Below the pieces are notes generated by a model, which worked only from the letters and a program-made list of their open reading frames with translations, searched no databases and was not told the origin of the DNA. Below are positions 45,077 through 56,658 of a DNA stretch of 64,000 bases, one piece after another. The position numbers and the translations under genes were made by a program. Each line of letters begins with the position of its first letter. Position 1 is the first letter of the stretch. This stretch comes from Lolium rigidum. Its lineage: Eukaryota > Streptophyta > Magnoliopsida > Poales > Poaceae. The DNA is taken from NCBI RefSeq assembly GCF_022539505.1, contig NC_061511.1:32746620-32810619 (forward strand), read 5' to 3'.

Positions 45077-46602
45077 TGATAACCCACAAGTATAGGGGAT
45101 CGCGATAGTCTTCGAGGGTAGTATAACCCAAATTTATTGATTCGACACAAGGGGAGGTAAAGAATACTTATAAGCCTTAACAACTGAGTTGTCAATTCAG
45201 CTGCACCTGGAAAAGCACTAGCAACAGGGGTGATGTGAAAGTAGCAGTAATATGAGAGCAGTAGTAACAGTAACACAGCAGCAGTAATAGCAATATGAGA
45301 GCAATGGCACGAGAAGATAGTTGATACTACTTCCAATGACATGTAGAACAAGTATATGATGATGAAATATGGACCGGGGTTCCCAGCGATCTACACTAGT
45401 GGTAACTCTCCAATAAGTGACAAGTGTTGGGTGAACAAATTACAGTTGGGCAATTGATAGGAATCAAAGCATTAAGAAAGAACATCAGGCTTATTAATTA
45501 TGTAGGCATGTTTTCCGTATATAGTCGTACGTGCTCGCAATGAGAAACTTGCACAACATCTTTTGTCCTACCAGCCGGTGGCAGCCGGGCCTCAAGGGAA
45601 ACTACTCGGATATTAAGGTACTCCTTTTAATAGAGTACCGGAGCAAAGCATTAACACACCGTGAAAACATGTGATCCTCACATCACTACCATCCCCTCCG
45701 GTTGTCCCGATTTCGTCACTTCGGGGCCATTGGTTCCGGACGAGTGACATGTGCATACAACTTGTAGATACAATCTAAGCAACAATATAGAGCTCAAATC
45801 TAAGATCATGGCACTCGGGCCCTAGTGACAAGCATTAAGCATAACAAGATTGCAGCAACAATAACTTCACAAACTTTATAGATAGACTAATCATAATGTA
45901 TCATCCATCGGATCCCAACAAACACAACACCGATTACATCAGATGAATCTCAATCATGTGAGGCAGCTCATGAGACCATTGTATTGAAGTACATGGGGGA
46001 GAGTATACCGACATAGCTACTGCTAGAACCCGTAGTCCATGGGGGAACTACTCACGGAGCATGACGGAGGTGGTGGCGTTGATGGAGATGGCTTCGGGGC
46101 ACTTCCCCGTCCCGGCAGGTGCCGGGACGCAGTTCTGTCCCCGAGTTGGAGTTTCGCGACGGTGGCGGCGCCCACGGAGTCTTTCCGGAGTTTCGTCAAT
46201 TGGTACTGCGTTTTTAGGTCGAAAGGGCTTTTATAGGCGAAGAGGCGGCGCAGGGGGCACACAGGGGCGCCACACCCTAGGCCGGCGCGGCCTAGGCCTG
46301 GCCCGCGCCGCCATGTGGTGTGGTGGCCCTCGGCCCCTCTCCGACTCTTCTTCGGTGTTACGGAGCCTTCCGGAGAAAATAGGAGGTTTGGCGTTGATTT
46401 CGTCCAATTCGAGAATATTGCCCGAACAGCCTTCTACGGAACCAAAAACAGCGGAAAACAGGAACCGGCATCGTGGCATCTTGTTAATAGGTTAGTTCCG
46501 AAAAATGCATGAAATCATCATAAAGTGCAAGCAAAACATGTAAGTATTGTCATAAAACAAGCATGGAACGACAGAAATTATGGATACGTCGGGGACGTAT
46601 CA
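45077..46602 (-). repeat. 3' LTR of J
   Basis: 1526 bp. It contains the GC-rich inverted repeat (46273-46320) and, on the minus strand, TATAAAAG (46228-46235). Confidence 0.92.
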
Positions 46603-46620
46603 GCATCCCCAAGCTTAGTC

Positions 46621-46639
46621 CCTGCTCGTCCCGAGCAGG
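46621..46639 (-). other. Perfect hairpin next to the 3' LTR of J
   Basis: CCTGCTCG-TCC-CGAGCAGG, the same 8-bp stem as at 3880-3898 of element A and in the same position relative to the LTR. Confidence 0.7.
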
Positions 46640-48349
46640 TAAACGATAAAAATAATAATTTCTGTAGTGACATGCTACTTACATAACCTTGATCATACTA
46701 TTACGAAGCATATGAAATGAATGAAGTGACTCAAGGCAATGATCTATAGTTGCTAACAAGTAGATAACATATAGCAAAACTTTTCATGGAGAGTACTTTC
46801 AAGACAAGCATCAAAAGTCTTGCACAAGAGTTAACTCATAAAGCAATAAGTTCATAGTAAAGGCATCGAAGCAACACAAAGGAGGATATAAGTTTCAGCG
46901 GTTGCTTTCAACTTTCAACATGTATATCTCATGGATATTGTCAACATAGAGTAATATGATGAATGCAAATATGCAAGTATGTAAGAATCAATGCACAGTT
47001 AACACAAGTGTTTGCTTCTAAGGTGGGAGGAAATGGGTAAACTGACTCAACATAAAAGTAGAAGAATGATCCTTCAAAGAGGAAAGCATTGATTGCTATA
47101 TTTGTGCTAGAGCTTTGGTTTTGAAAACATATAGAGAGCATAAAAAGTAAAATTTTGAGAGGTGTATGTTGTTGTCAACGAATGGTAGTGGGTACTCTAA
47201 CCCCCTTGCTAGACAAACCTTCAAGAGCGGCTCCCATGAATTATTTTTATTTTTGGGTGGCACTCCTTCCAACCTTTCTTTCACAAACCATGGCTAACCG
47301 AATCCTCGGGTGCACGCCAACAATCTCATACCATGAAGGAGTGCCTTTTTATTTTAGTTTTATTATGATGATGACACTCCCCCCAACCTTTGCTTACACA
47401 AGCCATGGCTAACCGAATCCTTCGGGTGCCTTCCAACAATCACATACCATGGAGGAGTGTCTATTTAAGTTAATTAATTCGGGATCGGGAATCCCATTGC
47501 CGGCTCTTTTTGCAAAATTATTGGATAAGCGGATGTGCCACTAGTCCATATGAGAGTCCGTCAAAAGTAAATGACAAGGTTGAAAGCTAAACACCACATA
47601 CTTCCTCATGAGCTATAAAACATTGACACAAATCGGAGGTAATAAATTTTGAATTGTTTAAAGGTAGCACTCAAGCAATTTACTTTGGAATGGCAGGAAA
47701 TACCACATAGTAGGTAGGTATGGTGGACACAATTGGCATAGTGGTTGGCTCAAGGATTTTGGATGCATGAGAAGTATTCCCTCTCGATACAAGGCTTAGG
47801 CTAGCAAGGCTATTTGAAGCAAACACAAGTATGAACCGGTACAACAAAACTTACATAAGAACATATCGCAAGCATTATAATACTCTACACTTGTCTTCCT
47901 TGTTGCTCAAACACTTTTACCAGAAAATATCTAGACCTTAAGAGAGATCAATTATGCAAACCAATTTTAACAAGCTCTACAGTAGTTCTCCACTAATAGG
48001 CTTAAACTACATGAAAAAACTTAACCATGATCTACTTGAGAGCTCAAAACAATTGCCAAGTGTCAAATTATCCAAGACATATGAGGCATTTTCCTTTTCC
48101 AACCAAATATAAATAAGTGCAATAGCTTCCAACTTTTATCATTGAACATTAAAAGTAAAACGAAGAACACGAGTGTTCATATGAAAAAGCGAAGCGTGTC
48201 TCTCTCCCAAACATGGATTGCTAGGATCCGAATTTATTCAAACATAAACAAAACGAAAAATAAACACACAGACGCTCCAAGTAAAGCACATATGATGTGA
48301 CCGAATAAAAATATAGTTTCAGGGAGGAACCTGATAAGTTGATGAAGAA

Positions 48350-48370
48350 GGGGATGCCTTGGGCATCCCC
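48350..48370 (-). other. Perfect internal hairpin of J
   Basis: GGGGATGCC-TTG-GGCATCCCC, a 9-bp stem matching 2023-2043 of element A. Confidence 0.7.
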
Positions 48371-49059
48371 AAGCTTAGACGCTTGAGTCTTCTTGAAATA
48401 TGCAGGGATGAACCACGGGGCATCCCCAAGCTTAGACTTTTCACTCTTCTTGATCATATATCATCCTCCTCTCTTGACCCTTGAAAACTTCCTTCACACC
48501 AAACTTCTCATAAACTTCATTAGAGGGGTTAGTACTCAAAAAATTTGAATCCACCTTGGTCCTGTAGTGGCACATTGCAAGAACTCAATAAAACATTAGC
48601 TACAGCCCTCTACGTCTAGAAAACCTCGCTTAAAGTCCACAAGAGACAATGCAAAAAAGCAGACAGAATCTGCCAAAACAGAACAGCCGAGTAAAGACGA
48701 ATTTTAATAAAATACTTCCGTTGCTCAAATCAGAAAACTCAAAACTAATGAAAGTTGCGTACATATCTGGGGATCACTCACGTAAATTGGCATAATTTTC
48801 TGAGTTAACTACAGAGAATTAGGCCCAGATTCATGACAGCAAGAAATCTGTTTCTGCGCAGAAATCCAAATCTAGTATCAACCTTCGATTAGAGGCTTCA
48901 CTTGGCACAACAAAACACAAAACTAAGATAAGGAGAGGTTGCTACAGTAGTAAACAACTTCCAAGACACAAATATAAAACAAGTACTGTAGCAAAATAAA
49001 ACATGGGTTATCTCCCAAGAAGTTCTTTCTTTATAGCCATTAAGATGTGCTCAGCAGTT

Positions 49060-50385
49060 TTAATGATGCACTCCCAAGAAATAGTAATTGAAGCAAAAGA
49101 GAGCATCAAAAAGCAAATTCAAAACACATTTAAGTCTCACATGCTTCCTATGCATAGGAATCTTGTAAATAAACAAGTTCATGAAAAGCAAAGTAACAAG
49201 CATAGGAGGATAGAACAAGTGTAACTTCAAAATTTTAAGCACATAGAGAGGTGTATTAGTACCATGAAAATTTCTACCACCATATTTTCCTCTCTCATAA
49301 TAATTTTCAGTAGCTTCATGAACAAACTCAACAATATAACTATCACATGCAGCATACTTTTCATGATTTCCAAACACATAATTTTTATCAAGTTCAAGAA
49401 TAGTGGAATTAAAACTTTCAAACTTACTTTTATTAATAATATAACAAGGTAGTTGATCAATCTCAATAGATATGGGACTCATAGAATAAGTCAAGAACTC
49501 TCCAATCCCATTTTCATTAGTAGTACAATTAATATTATCAAGTAACATAGGACCATCATCTAGAGCTTTATCATAGACATTTGCCAAACAAAATTCTTTA
49601 GTACCATGCATTTCGACATCAGGCACAAACAAAGCATTATCATAAGATTTATCAAAGTAGCATGGATTATCATAGATAACGGTAGCATAATCATTCTCAC
49701 AAGTATTACTCATAGGTACTATTTCAAGAGAATCCACAGGAACATAACATTCAACCTCTTCCGGTAAGCATGGAGGACAATCAAATAGTGTAAGAGATGA
49801 AGAGTTACTCTCATTAGAAGGTTGACATGGGTAGCTAATCCATTCTTCCTCCTTTTGTTCGTCGCTCTCCTCTTCTTTTTCATCCAATGAGCTTTCAGGT
49901 TCATCAATTTCTTCTTCCATCGGTTCCTGCAAATTGTGAGTGCATTCTTGTGCATTAATGTGTCTCTCTTTATAATCAAGGATATAAGGATTTCTACTGT
50001 AGCATTCTATGCAAGAATTAAGGATAGTAGAGACATAATCTTTAAGGTCCTTACAAACAACACAAGTTTCATAATTCTCAACCATGAAGGATTCTATCTC
50101 GGAGGCTCCCATAAATAAGACAAATTGTTCTACCTCTTCGAACCCATAATGAATATAGCAATTCCGATTATAGCTCTTAATTAAAAATTCCTCACTAAAG
50201 CCACATTGAAATTTAAGATGTTTAGTATCCCGTTGAGAGCAACAGTTTATATCATGGCGTTCAAGAAAGATTTTAGCAATTGTATTCAATTTTTCTATCA
50301 TAGCACTCATTATTTTACCAGTTCTTGATTCTCTATAATTATTATAGCATTCTATAAGCTCCAAGTAGGTTGTTGGTTCTCCCAT
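49060..50385 (-). CDS. Intact 441-codon frame of J, unknown function
   Basis: From ATG at 50383-50385 (MGEPTTYLELIECYNNYRES) to the stop at 49060. The N-terminal part is mixed and cysteine-containing, with no zinc-knuckle spacing. A very acidic segment follows at about residues 154-185 (SSLDEKEEESDEQKEEEW), then a serine/cysteine-rich middle. The C-terminus has two hydrophobic stretches (about residues 393-412 and 420-436), which look like membrane segments or a buried core. It is the only frame of J and starts some 240 bp inside the primer site, where gag normally begins. I see no gag, protease or polymerase motif. Being fully open in a recent copy suggests it is under selection or simply young. 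It could be a gag-like or an env-like derivative; I cannot tell. Confidence 0.6.
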   Translation of the reverse strand: MGEPTTYLELIECYNNYRESRTGKIMSAMIEKLNTIAKIFLERHDINCCSQRDTKHLKFQCGFSEEFLIKSYNRNCYIHYGFEEVEQFVLFMGASEIESFMVENYETCVVCKDLKDYVSTILNSCIECYSRNPYILDYKERHINAQECTHNLQEPMEEEIDEPESSLDEKEEESDEQKEEEWISYPCQPSNESNSSSLTLFDCPPCLPEEVECYVPVDSLEIVPMSNTCENDYATVIYDNPCYFDKSYDNALFVPDVEMHGTKEFCLANVYDKALDDGPMLLDNINCTTNENGIGEFLTYSMSPISIEIDQLPCYIINKSKFESFNSTILELDKNYVFGNHEKYAACDSYIVEFVHEATENYYERGKYGGRNFHGTNTPLYVLKILKLHLFYPPMLVTLLFMNLFIYKIPMHRKHVRLKCVLNLLFDALFCFNYYFLGVHH

Positions 50386-50622
50386 AACAGCAGTTTTTAA
50401 TTTTTCGATTTTTCAATTTTTTATGGATTTTTGGGTATATGAGGAAAGTAAAACAAAACTGAAATGAACTAGACAAAAGTAAACTAAGCAAACTAATACT
50501 AGACAGAAATAAACTAAGCACAAATAAACTAGACAAAAGTAAACTAGCAAAACAAAATAAAATAAAAGTAGAGAGAGAGGTAGAGTGTACTCCCCGGGTG
50601 AACTTATGAGTAGAGCTATGCC
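50386..50622 (-). other. Leader of J, AT-rich repeats
   Basis: Between primer site and start codon. It holds a run of related short words (AACTAGACAAAAGTAAACTA and variants), an imperfect short tandem array at about 50465-50545. Confidence 0.6.
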
Positions 50623-50640
50623 TCCCCGGCAACGGCGCCG
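50623..50640 (-). other. Primer binding site of J, first base altered
   Basis: The reverse complement reads CGGCGCCGTTGCCGGGGA, while related elements have TGG at its start. The forward text has GCCGAAAACGAG where relatives have GCCAGAAAATAG, another missing A in a CAG. Confidence 0.8.
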
Positions 50641-50651
50641 AAAACGAGTCT

Positions 50652-52176
50652 TGATAACCCACAAGTATAGGGGATCGCGATAGTCTTCGAGGGTAGTATA
50701 ACCCAAATTTATTGATTCGACACAAGGGGAGGTAAAGAATACTTATAAGCCTTAACAAGCTGAGTTGTCAATTCAGCTGCACACTGGAAAAGCACTAGCA
50801 ACGAGGGTGATGTGAAAGTAGCGATAATATGAGAGCGGTAATGCTAACAGTAACACGGCGAGTAATAGCAATATGAGAGCAATGGCACCAGAAAATAGTT
50901 GATACTACTTCCAATGACATGTAGAACAAGTATATGATGATGATACGGCGTCCCCCGCGATCTACACTAGTGGTAACTCTCCAATAAGTGACAAGTGTTG
51001 GGTGAACAAATTACAGTTGGGCAATTGATAGGAATCAAAGCATTAAGAAAGAACATCAGGCTTATTAATTATGTAGGCATGTTTTCCGTATATAGTCGTA
51101 CGTGCTCGCAATGAGAAACTTGCACAACATCTTTTGTCCTACCAGCACGGTGGCAGCCGGGCCTCAAGGGAAACTATCTGGATATTAAGGTACTCCTTTT
51201 AATAGAGTACCGGAGCAAAGCATTAACACACCGTGAAAACATGTGATCCTCACATCACTACCATCCCCTCCGGTTGTCCCGATTTACGTCACTTCGGGGC
51301 CATTGGTTCCGGACAGATGACATGTGCATACAACTTGTAGATACAATCTAAGCAACAATATAGAGCTCAAATCTAAGATCATGGCACTCGGGCCCTAGTG
51401 ACAAGCATTAAGCATAACAAGATTGCAGCAACAATAACTTCACAAACTTTATAGATAGACTAATCATAATGTATCATCCATCGGATCCCAACAAACACAA
51501 CACCGATTACATCAGATGAATCTCAATCATGTGAGGCAGCTCATGAGACCATTGTATTGAAGTACATGGGGGAGAGAATACCGACATAGCTACTGCTAGA
51601 ACCCGTAGTCCATGGGGGAACTACTCACGGAGCATGACGGAGGCGGTGGCGTTGATGGAGATGGCTTCGGGGGCACTTCCCCGTCCCGGCGAGGTGCCGG
51701 GACGGAGTTCTGTCCCCCGAATTGGAGTTTCGCGACGGTGGCGGCGCCCCGGAGTCTTTCCGGAGTTTCGTCAATTGGTACTGCGTTTTTAGGTCGAAAG
51801 GGCTTTTATAGGCGAAGAGGCGGCGCGAGGGGGCACTCGGGGCGCCACACCCTAGGCCGGCGCGGCCTAGGCCCGGCCCGCGCCGCCATGTGGTGTGGTG
51901 GCCCCCGGCCCCTCTCCGACTCTTCTTCGGTGTTCTGGAGCCTTCCGGAGAAAATAGGAGGTTTGGCGTTGATTTCGTCCAATTCCGAGAATATTGCCCG
52001 AACAGCCTTTCCGGAACCAAAAACAGCGAGAAAACGAACTGGCACTGTGGCATCTTGTTAATAGGTTAGTTCCGAAAAATGCATGAAATCATCATAAAGT
52101 GCAAGCAAAACATGTAAGTATTGTCATAAAACAAGCATGGAACGACAGAAATTATGGATACGTCGGGGACGTATCA
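50652..52176 (-). repeat. 5' LTR of J
   Basis: 1525 bp, forward edges TGATAACCC and ...GACGTATCA, with TATAAAAG (minus) at 51803-51810. Differences from the other LTR are concentrated at CAG/CGA words. Confidence 0.92.
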
Positions 52177-52181
52177 TCGGG

Positions 52182-52587
52182 ACAGGATATCGGCTTCACA
52201 ATTGCGGACCACCCGCAGCAGGTTCCTCGACCTGGGCAATCCGCACTTATTTTACCCGCAGTAATTGCTGGCTTCGACGTGTCGAGAGTTTTCATAGATG
52301 GCGGCAGCGTCTTAAACCTTATGTACGCAGATACACTAAGTAAGATGAACATATCCCTAGCAAATCTAGCACCAACTGACACACGTTTTCACGGGATCAC
52401 GCCAGAGAAACCAAGTTATCCACTGGGCAAGATTAATCTCGACGTTCAGTTTGGAACCCGAGAAAATTACAGGATAGAGAAATTGGAGTTTGAAGTTGTG
52501 GATTTCCCATCGCAATATCATGCTTTGTTGGGACGACCAGCGTATGCTAGGTTTATGGCGGTACCTCATTATACGTACTTACTATAG
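52182..52587 (+). pseudogene. Protease region of L
   Basis: Continuation of the L frame after J. It carries the retroviral-type aspartic protease with RVFIDGGSVLNLMYADTL (about 52288-52341), the DGGS form usual in the Tat lineage, and the GRPAYARFMA block near the end. A TAG at about 52585 stops it. The next stretch to the RT is in the same protein but holds a further stop near 52858. Confidence 0.78.
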
Positions 52588-54823
52588 AGGTTACCTGGAC
52601 CCAAAGGACCAATCACAGTCAAAGGAAGCTTTGCGTTAGCTGACAAATGCGACAGAGATTTTCATCAACTATCAGAAACCTTCGGGATGCAAGCAGAATA
52701 TATGGCGCCAAGGCAAACTGATTATGATGTTTTGCCAGACACAGGGAGGCCGCTCAGGGAACCAACCTTTAACACAGCGAAAGACTCAAAAGAAGTGCAA
52801 ATCCACCCGACGGACCCGAAGAAAACGACGTCCATTGCAACAAATATGGACCTCGCATAGGAAAGCGCGCTCGTCAAGTTCCTCCGTGAGCACTGGAAAA
52901 TCTTCGCATGGTGTCCGAGTGACATGCCAGGAGTACCCGAGGAACTTGCCGAGCACCACCTCAACTTGGATCCTCTCGCGAGACCAATCAAACAACCCTT
53001 GCGGCGTTTTCGGAACCAAACCGCAAAGCTATGCTATCGGAAATAGATCGACTTAAGGATGCTGGTTTTATCAAAGAGATATCTACGAAGCCACATGGGT
53101 AGCTAACCCAGTGATGGTGCCGAAGAAACACACGAAAGTCCTTCGCATGTGCGTCGACTTTACGTGTCTCAATAAACATTGTCCAAAGGATCACTTTCCC
53201 CTCCCGAGGATCGACCAAATTATCGACTCCACGGCAGGATGTGAACGTCTTTCCTTCCTGGACGCGTATTCTGGTTATAACCAGATTAGATTAAAAGAAG
53301 AAGATGAAGTAAAAACAGCGTTCATCACACCTTACGGAGTGTTCTGTTACAAAACAATGCCCTTTGGTTTGAAAAACGCGGGAGCAACATATCAGCGGAT
53401 GATGCAGAAGTGCCTTGCAACACAGATTGGGAAAAATGTACAAGTCTACATCGACGATGTCGTGATAACATCAAAGAAGGGGTCCACACTGATCGAAGAT
53501 TTGAAGGAAACCTTCAACAACCTTGACAAATTTTGCCTCAAGTTGAACCCGACAAAATGTTCCTTTGGCGTTCCTGCGGGAGAACTTCTTGGCTTCTTAG
53601 TATCAGCAAGAGGGATCGAAGCTAATCCTGAAAAAATACAGGCCATCGTAACTATGAGGAAGCCAACAAAGTTGAAAGAAATACAGCAATTAACTGGGCG
53701 AGTCGCAGCTTTGAGTAGATTCGTCGCCAGGCTGGGAGAAAAAGCACTACCGTTCTACGCTTTGATAAAACAAGGGGAGAAATTCCAGTGGAACGAAGAA
53801 GCCGATAGAGCTTTCGAGGATCTGAAGCGCAAAATCTCGACACCACCAGACCTGGTGGCGCCGAAGGAAAAGGAACCTCTCCTGTTATACATCGCAGCCA
53901 CACCCCAAGTGGTTAGCACGGTGCTAGTTGTCGAAAGAGAAGAAGAAGGAAAACTCCATGGAGTGCAAAGGCCGGTATATTTCATTAGTGAAGTTTTATC
54001 GCCTTCCAAACAGCGGTACCCGCAGTACCAGAAACTAGCATATGGAGTAATTACAACAGCAAGAAAGCTGTGCCACTATTTTTCGGCACACCCGATAATA
54101 GTAGTCAATGAAGCACCTCTCTCAAATATACTTGAACAATCCGGAAGCTACGGGCGTGTCTCCCTTTGGGGAATAGAACTTTCCCTCGGGACATCACGTA
54201 TGAAAAAGAAAGGCAATCAAGTCGCAAGTTTTGCCGGACTTCATCGCGGAATGGATGGAGCCGCAAAACACGGGACCCCAGATTTGTCGAGAACTTGGAC
54301 CATGAACTTGGACGGATCCAAGAGAGTAGAAGGAGCTGGCGCAGGAGTGATACTTATATCACCTGAAGGCGACAAGTTAAAATATGTCCTACGGATGACG
54401 TTCCCAAACGCATCCAACAATGAAGCGAAATACGAAGCCCTCATACACGGGATGAAGATGGCGAAAGCTTGCGGTGCAACTCGACTAAAAATCTTTGGCG
54501 ACTCACAATTGGTAGCTTAGCAAGTTATGAACCAATGTGATGTAGTCAATGATAGCATGATAGCATACAAGGAGGTGTACAATGAGCTTGAGAAGCTGTT
54601 TGATGGATGCGAGGTAAATCACATCAGTAGATTGAGCAACGATGAGGCCGACGTCCTCGCAAACATCGGGTCACAGTGCCTCGCAATCCCACCAGGCGTA
54701 TTTTGGGAAGAAATAACGGAGAGATCAACGAAGCCGAAGAAGGTGCAGAAAAAGCAAAAGAAGAAAAAACTTCGGCGTCTCTCAAAGAAACCGTGGAGGA
54801 CGAAGAAGACCAAGAACTTGTGA
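52588..54823 (+). pseudogene. Reverse transcriptase and dual RNase H of L
   Basis: The RT entry region (HWKIFAWCPSDMPGVP near 52890, HHLNLDPLARPIKQ) is frameshifted before 53111. Then one register is open to 54520 with FTCLNKHCPKDHFPLPRID and the catalytic YIDD (53447-53458). The first RNase H has decayed (LLLYIAATPQVVSTVL where an acidic residue is expected). A second RNase H-like domain (WTMNLDGSKRVEGAGAGVIL, about 54297-54690) is split by one TAG at 54518. A second, archaeal-like RNase H is known in Tat elements. The frame changes again near 54720. Confidence 0.8.
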
Positions 54824-56076
54824 TGATGGTAGAAGTCCCTTGGATGCAAGCGTACATATCGTATATCCTCGAAAGGAAATACCCGACGACCCGGTTGCAG
54901 CAAGGCGAGTTATTCGACGATCCAAAGCTTTCACAGTGGTCAAAGGGGAGTTATATAAGCGAAGTATTTCAGGCGTCTTGCAAAGGTGTGTCACACCCGA
55001 AGAAGGAAGAATAATCCTAAAAGATGTGCATGAAGGAATATGTGGTCACCACGCAAGCAGTCGAGCTATTGCAGCCAAGGTTTTTCCGGTAGGATTCTAC
55101 TGGTTGACAGCAATCGAGGATGCAAAAGAGATAGTACGAACTTGCGACGCGTGCCAGAGATTTGCCGCAAAACCGCACTCTCCGGCGGCAGAGCTAATGC
55201 CAATACCATTGTCGTGGCCCTTCGCCCAATGGGGACTCGATATGGAGGGTAAATTGCACAAAGCTTCACCAGGAGGATATGAGTACCTGTTGGTGGCTGT
55301 CGACAAATTCACCAAGTGGATAGAAGCAAAGCCGATAAATTCACCAGATGCAGCATCAGCAATAAAGTTCGTGAAAGGCATCGTTTTTCGATTTGGAGTA
55401 CCTCACAGCATCGTCACAGATAATGGCAGCAACTTCACGTCGAAGGAGTTCAAGGCGTACTGTGCAGACGTAGGCATCAAATTGCACTTTGCGTCTGTCG
55501 CACATCCACAGACCAATGGTCAAGTCGAGAAAGCCAATGGCATTATCTGCAATGGCATCAAGAAGCGCTTGTTGGGACCATTGGAAAAAGCTCGGCATAC
55601 TTGGCCAGAGGAGTTACCAAGTGTCTTTGTGGAGTATTCGAACAACACCAAACACGGCGACGCAGGAGACGCCGTTTTTCCTGGTCCATGGAGCTGAAGC
55701 AGTATTGCCGATAGAAATAGAACATGATGCTCCAAGAGTTACAGAATACGATGAAGAAACTTCGAGAAAAGCTTTAGAAGATGATGTCGACGCACTTGAT
55801 GAAGCTCGAGACGAAGTCCTGTCACGAGTTGCCAAATATCAACAGGACCTGAAAAACTACCACAGTCGACGTTTGCGACCAAGATCCTTTCAGGTTGGAG
55901 ACTTAGTTCTGCGACTCAATCAAGATCGTACTGAAAAACTCGAGTCGCCGTGGCTTGGCCCTTACGTCGTCACAGAAGTAATCGAAGGAGGAGCATACAG
56001 GATCAAAGATAAGAAGACAGGGACTCCCGAGAAAAACCCCTGGAACGTAGCACAGCTAAGGCGTTTCTACGCTTAG
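54824..56076 (+). pseudogene. Integrase of L, frameshifted
   Basis: After a shift near 54880 one register runs to about 55660 with the zinc finger (HEGICGHHASS to CDACQRF) and the catalytic residues D (55239), D (55419) and E (55527), spaced D-59-D-35-E. A final shift near 55650 moves to the register that ends at 56076 with the C-terminal domain (FQVGDLVLRLNQ, KLESPWLGPYVV). The catalytic triad is intact. Only the indels spoil the frame. Confidence 0.82.
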
Positions 56077-56658
56077 TGCCGAAATATAGCCCTCCTTTGT
56101 AAAGCTACAATGTACTGAAACGCCCGCGAGTTTTCAGACGCACTCTTTTCCTTTTTCGGGGCACCGAGTGGGGCCGGGAAAGGTTTTTAATGAGGCGGGC
56201 TCGCGGTGCTGCAATATAATAAATATAGTGGAGATATACCTCTTATTCTTCGACATGCTCGGGGGCTCGACGCCTTCAAGTCTCAAAATACGTACAATAT
56301 AGACAAACTAGACTTACCGAAATATTTCACCTTGGTACATTAATACCTCGCCAAATATAAAAATCGGAAGCTAACAATTATAAATATAGTATTGCTTTGG
56401 TCCAAGAACCTCGCAACAAAAATATAGAACTCCGACACTAAGATACTCGAGGGCCGGTAATCCATCAATGAAAAAACAAGGATGTCTTATTACAACAGAA
56501 GGAAAAATCTTCGAGATGGAAAAAACAGTACAAACTCTAGCCAGAAGGCTCGGGGGCTCCAACAATATAGAGCACTTTGCAATATACAACAAATTCCTTC
56601 GGAAATAAAAAAGAAATCAAAAAAGATAGAGACACAAGGGCTTGCAATATGGTACAAA
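56077..56658 (+). other. Spacer between pol and antisense genes in L
   Basis: Non-coding. It holds two CTCGGGGGCT words (56258-56267, 56549-56558) identical to the tract that precedes the 3' LTR. Confidence 0.6.

Larger units (their letters stand above)
46603..49059 (-). other. Conserved non-coding internal region of J
   Basis: The reverse complement aligns with 1323-3916 of element A over long stretches. It includes the LTR-adjacent hairpin (46621-46639), the second hairpin (48350-48370) and the repeated AAGCTTGGGGATGC words. No gene is seen. The purine-rich primer for the 3' LTR lies next to 46603. Confidence 0.7.
45077..52176 (-). mobile_element. Non-autonomous Athila-like element (J), complete, inserted in L
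   Basis: Two LTRs of 1526 and 1525 bp (45077-46602 and 50652-52176), a primer site at 50623-50640, one intact 441-codon frame and about 2.5 kb of conserved non-coding sequence. A perfect 5-bp duplication TCGGG (45072-45076 and 52177-52181) flanks it. No polymerase or integrase is encoded. The non-coding part is shared with A and I, whereas the frame is not. Near-identical LTRs point to a recent insertion, younger than L. Confidence 0.94.

Noticed and set aside
50465..50545. Regularly spaced AACTAGACAAAAGTAAACTA-like words considered as a CRISPR-type array
   Set aside because: The units are short, contiguous and imperfect without unique spacers, and the context is a plant LTR element leader.
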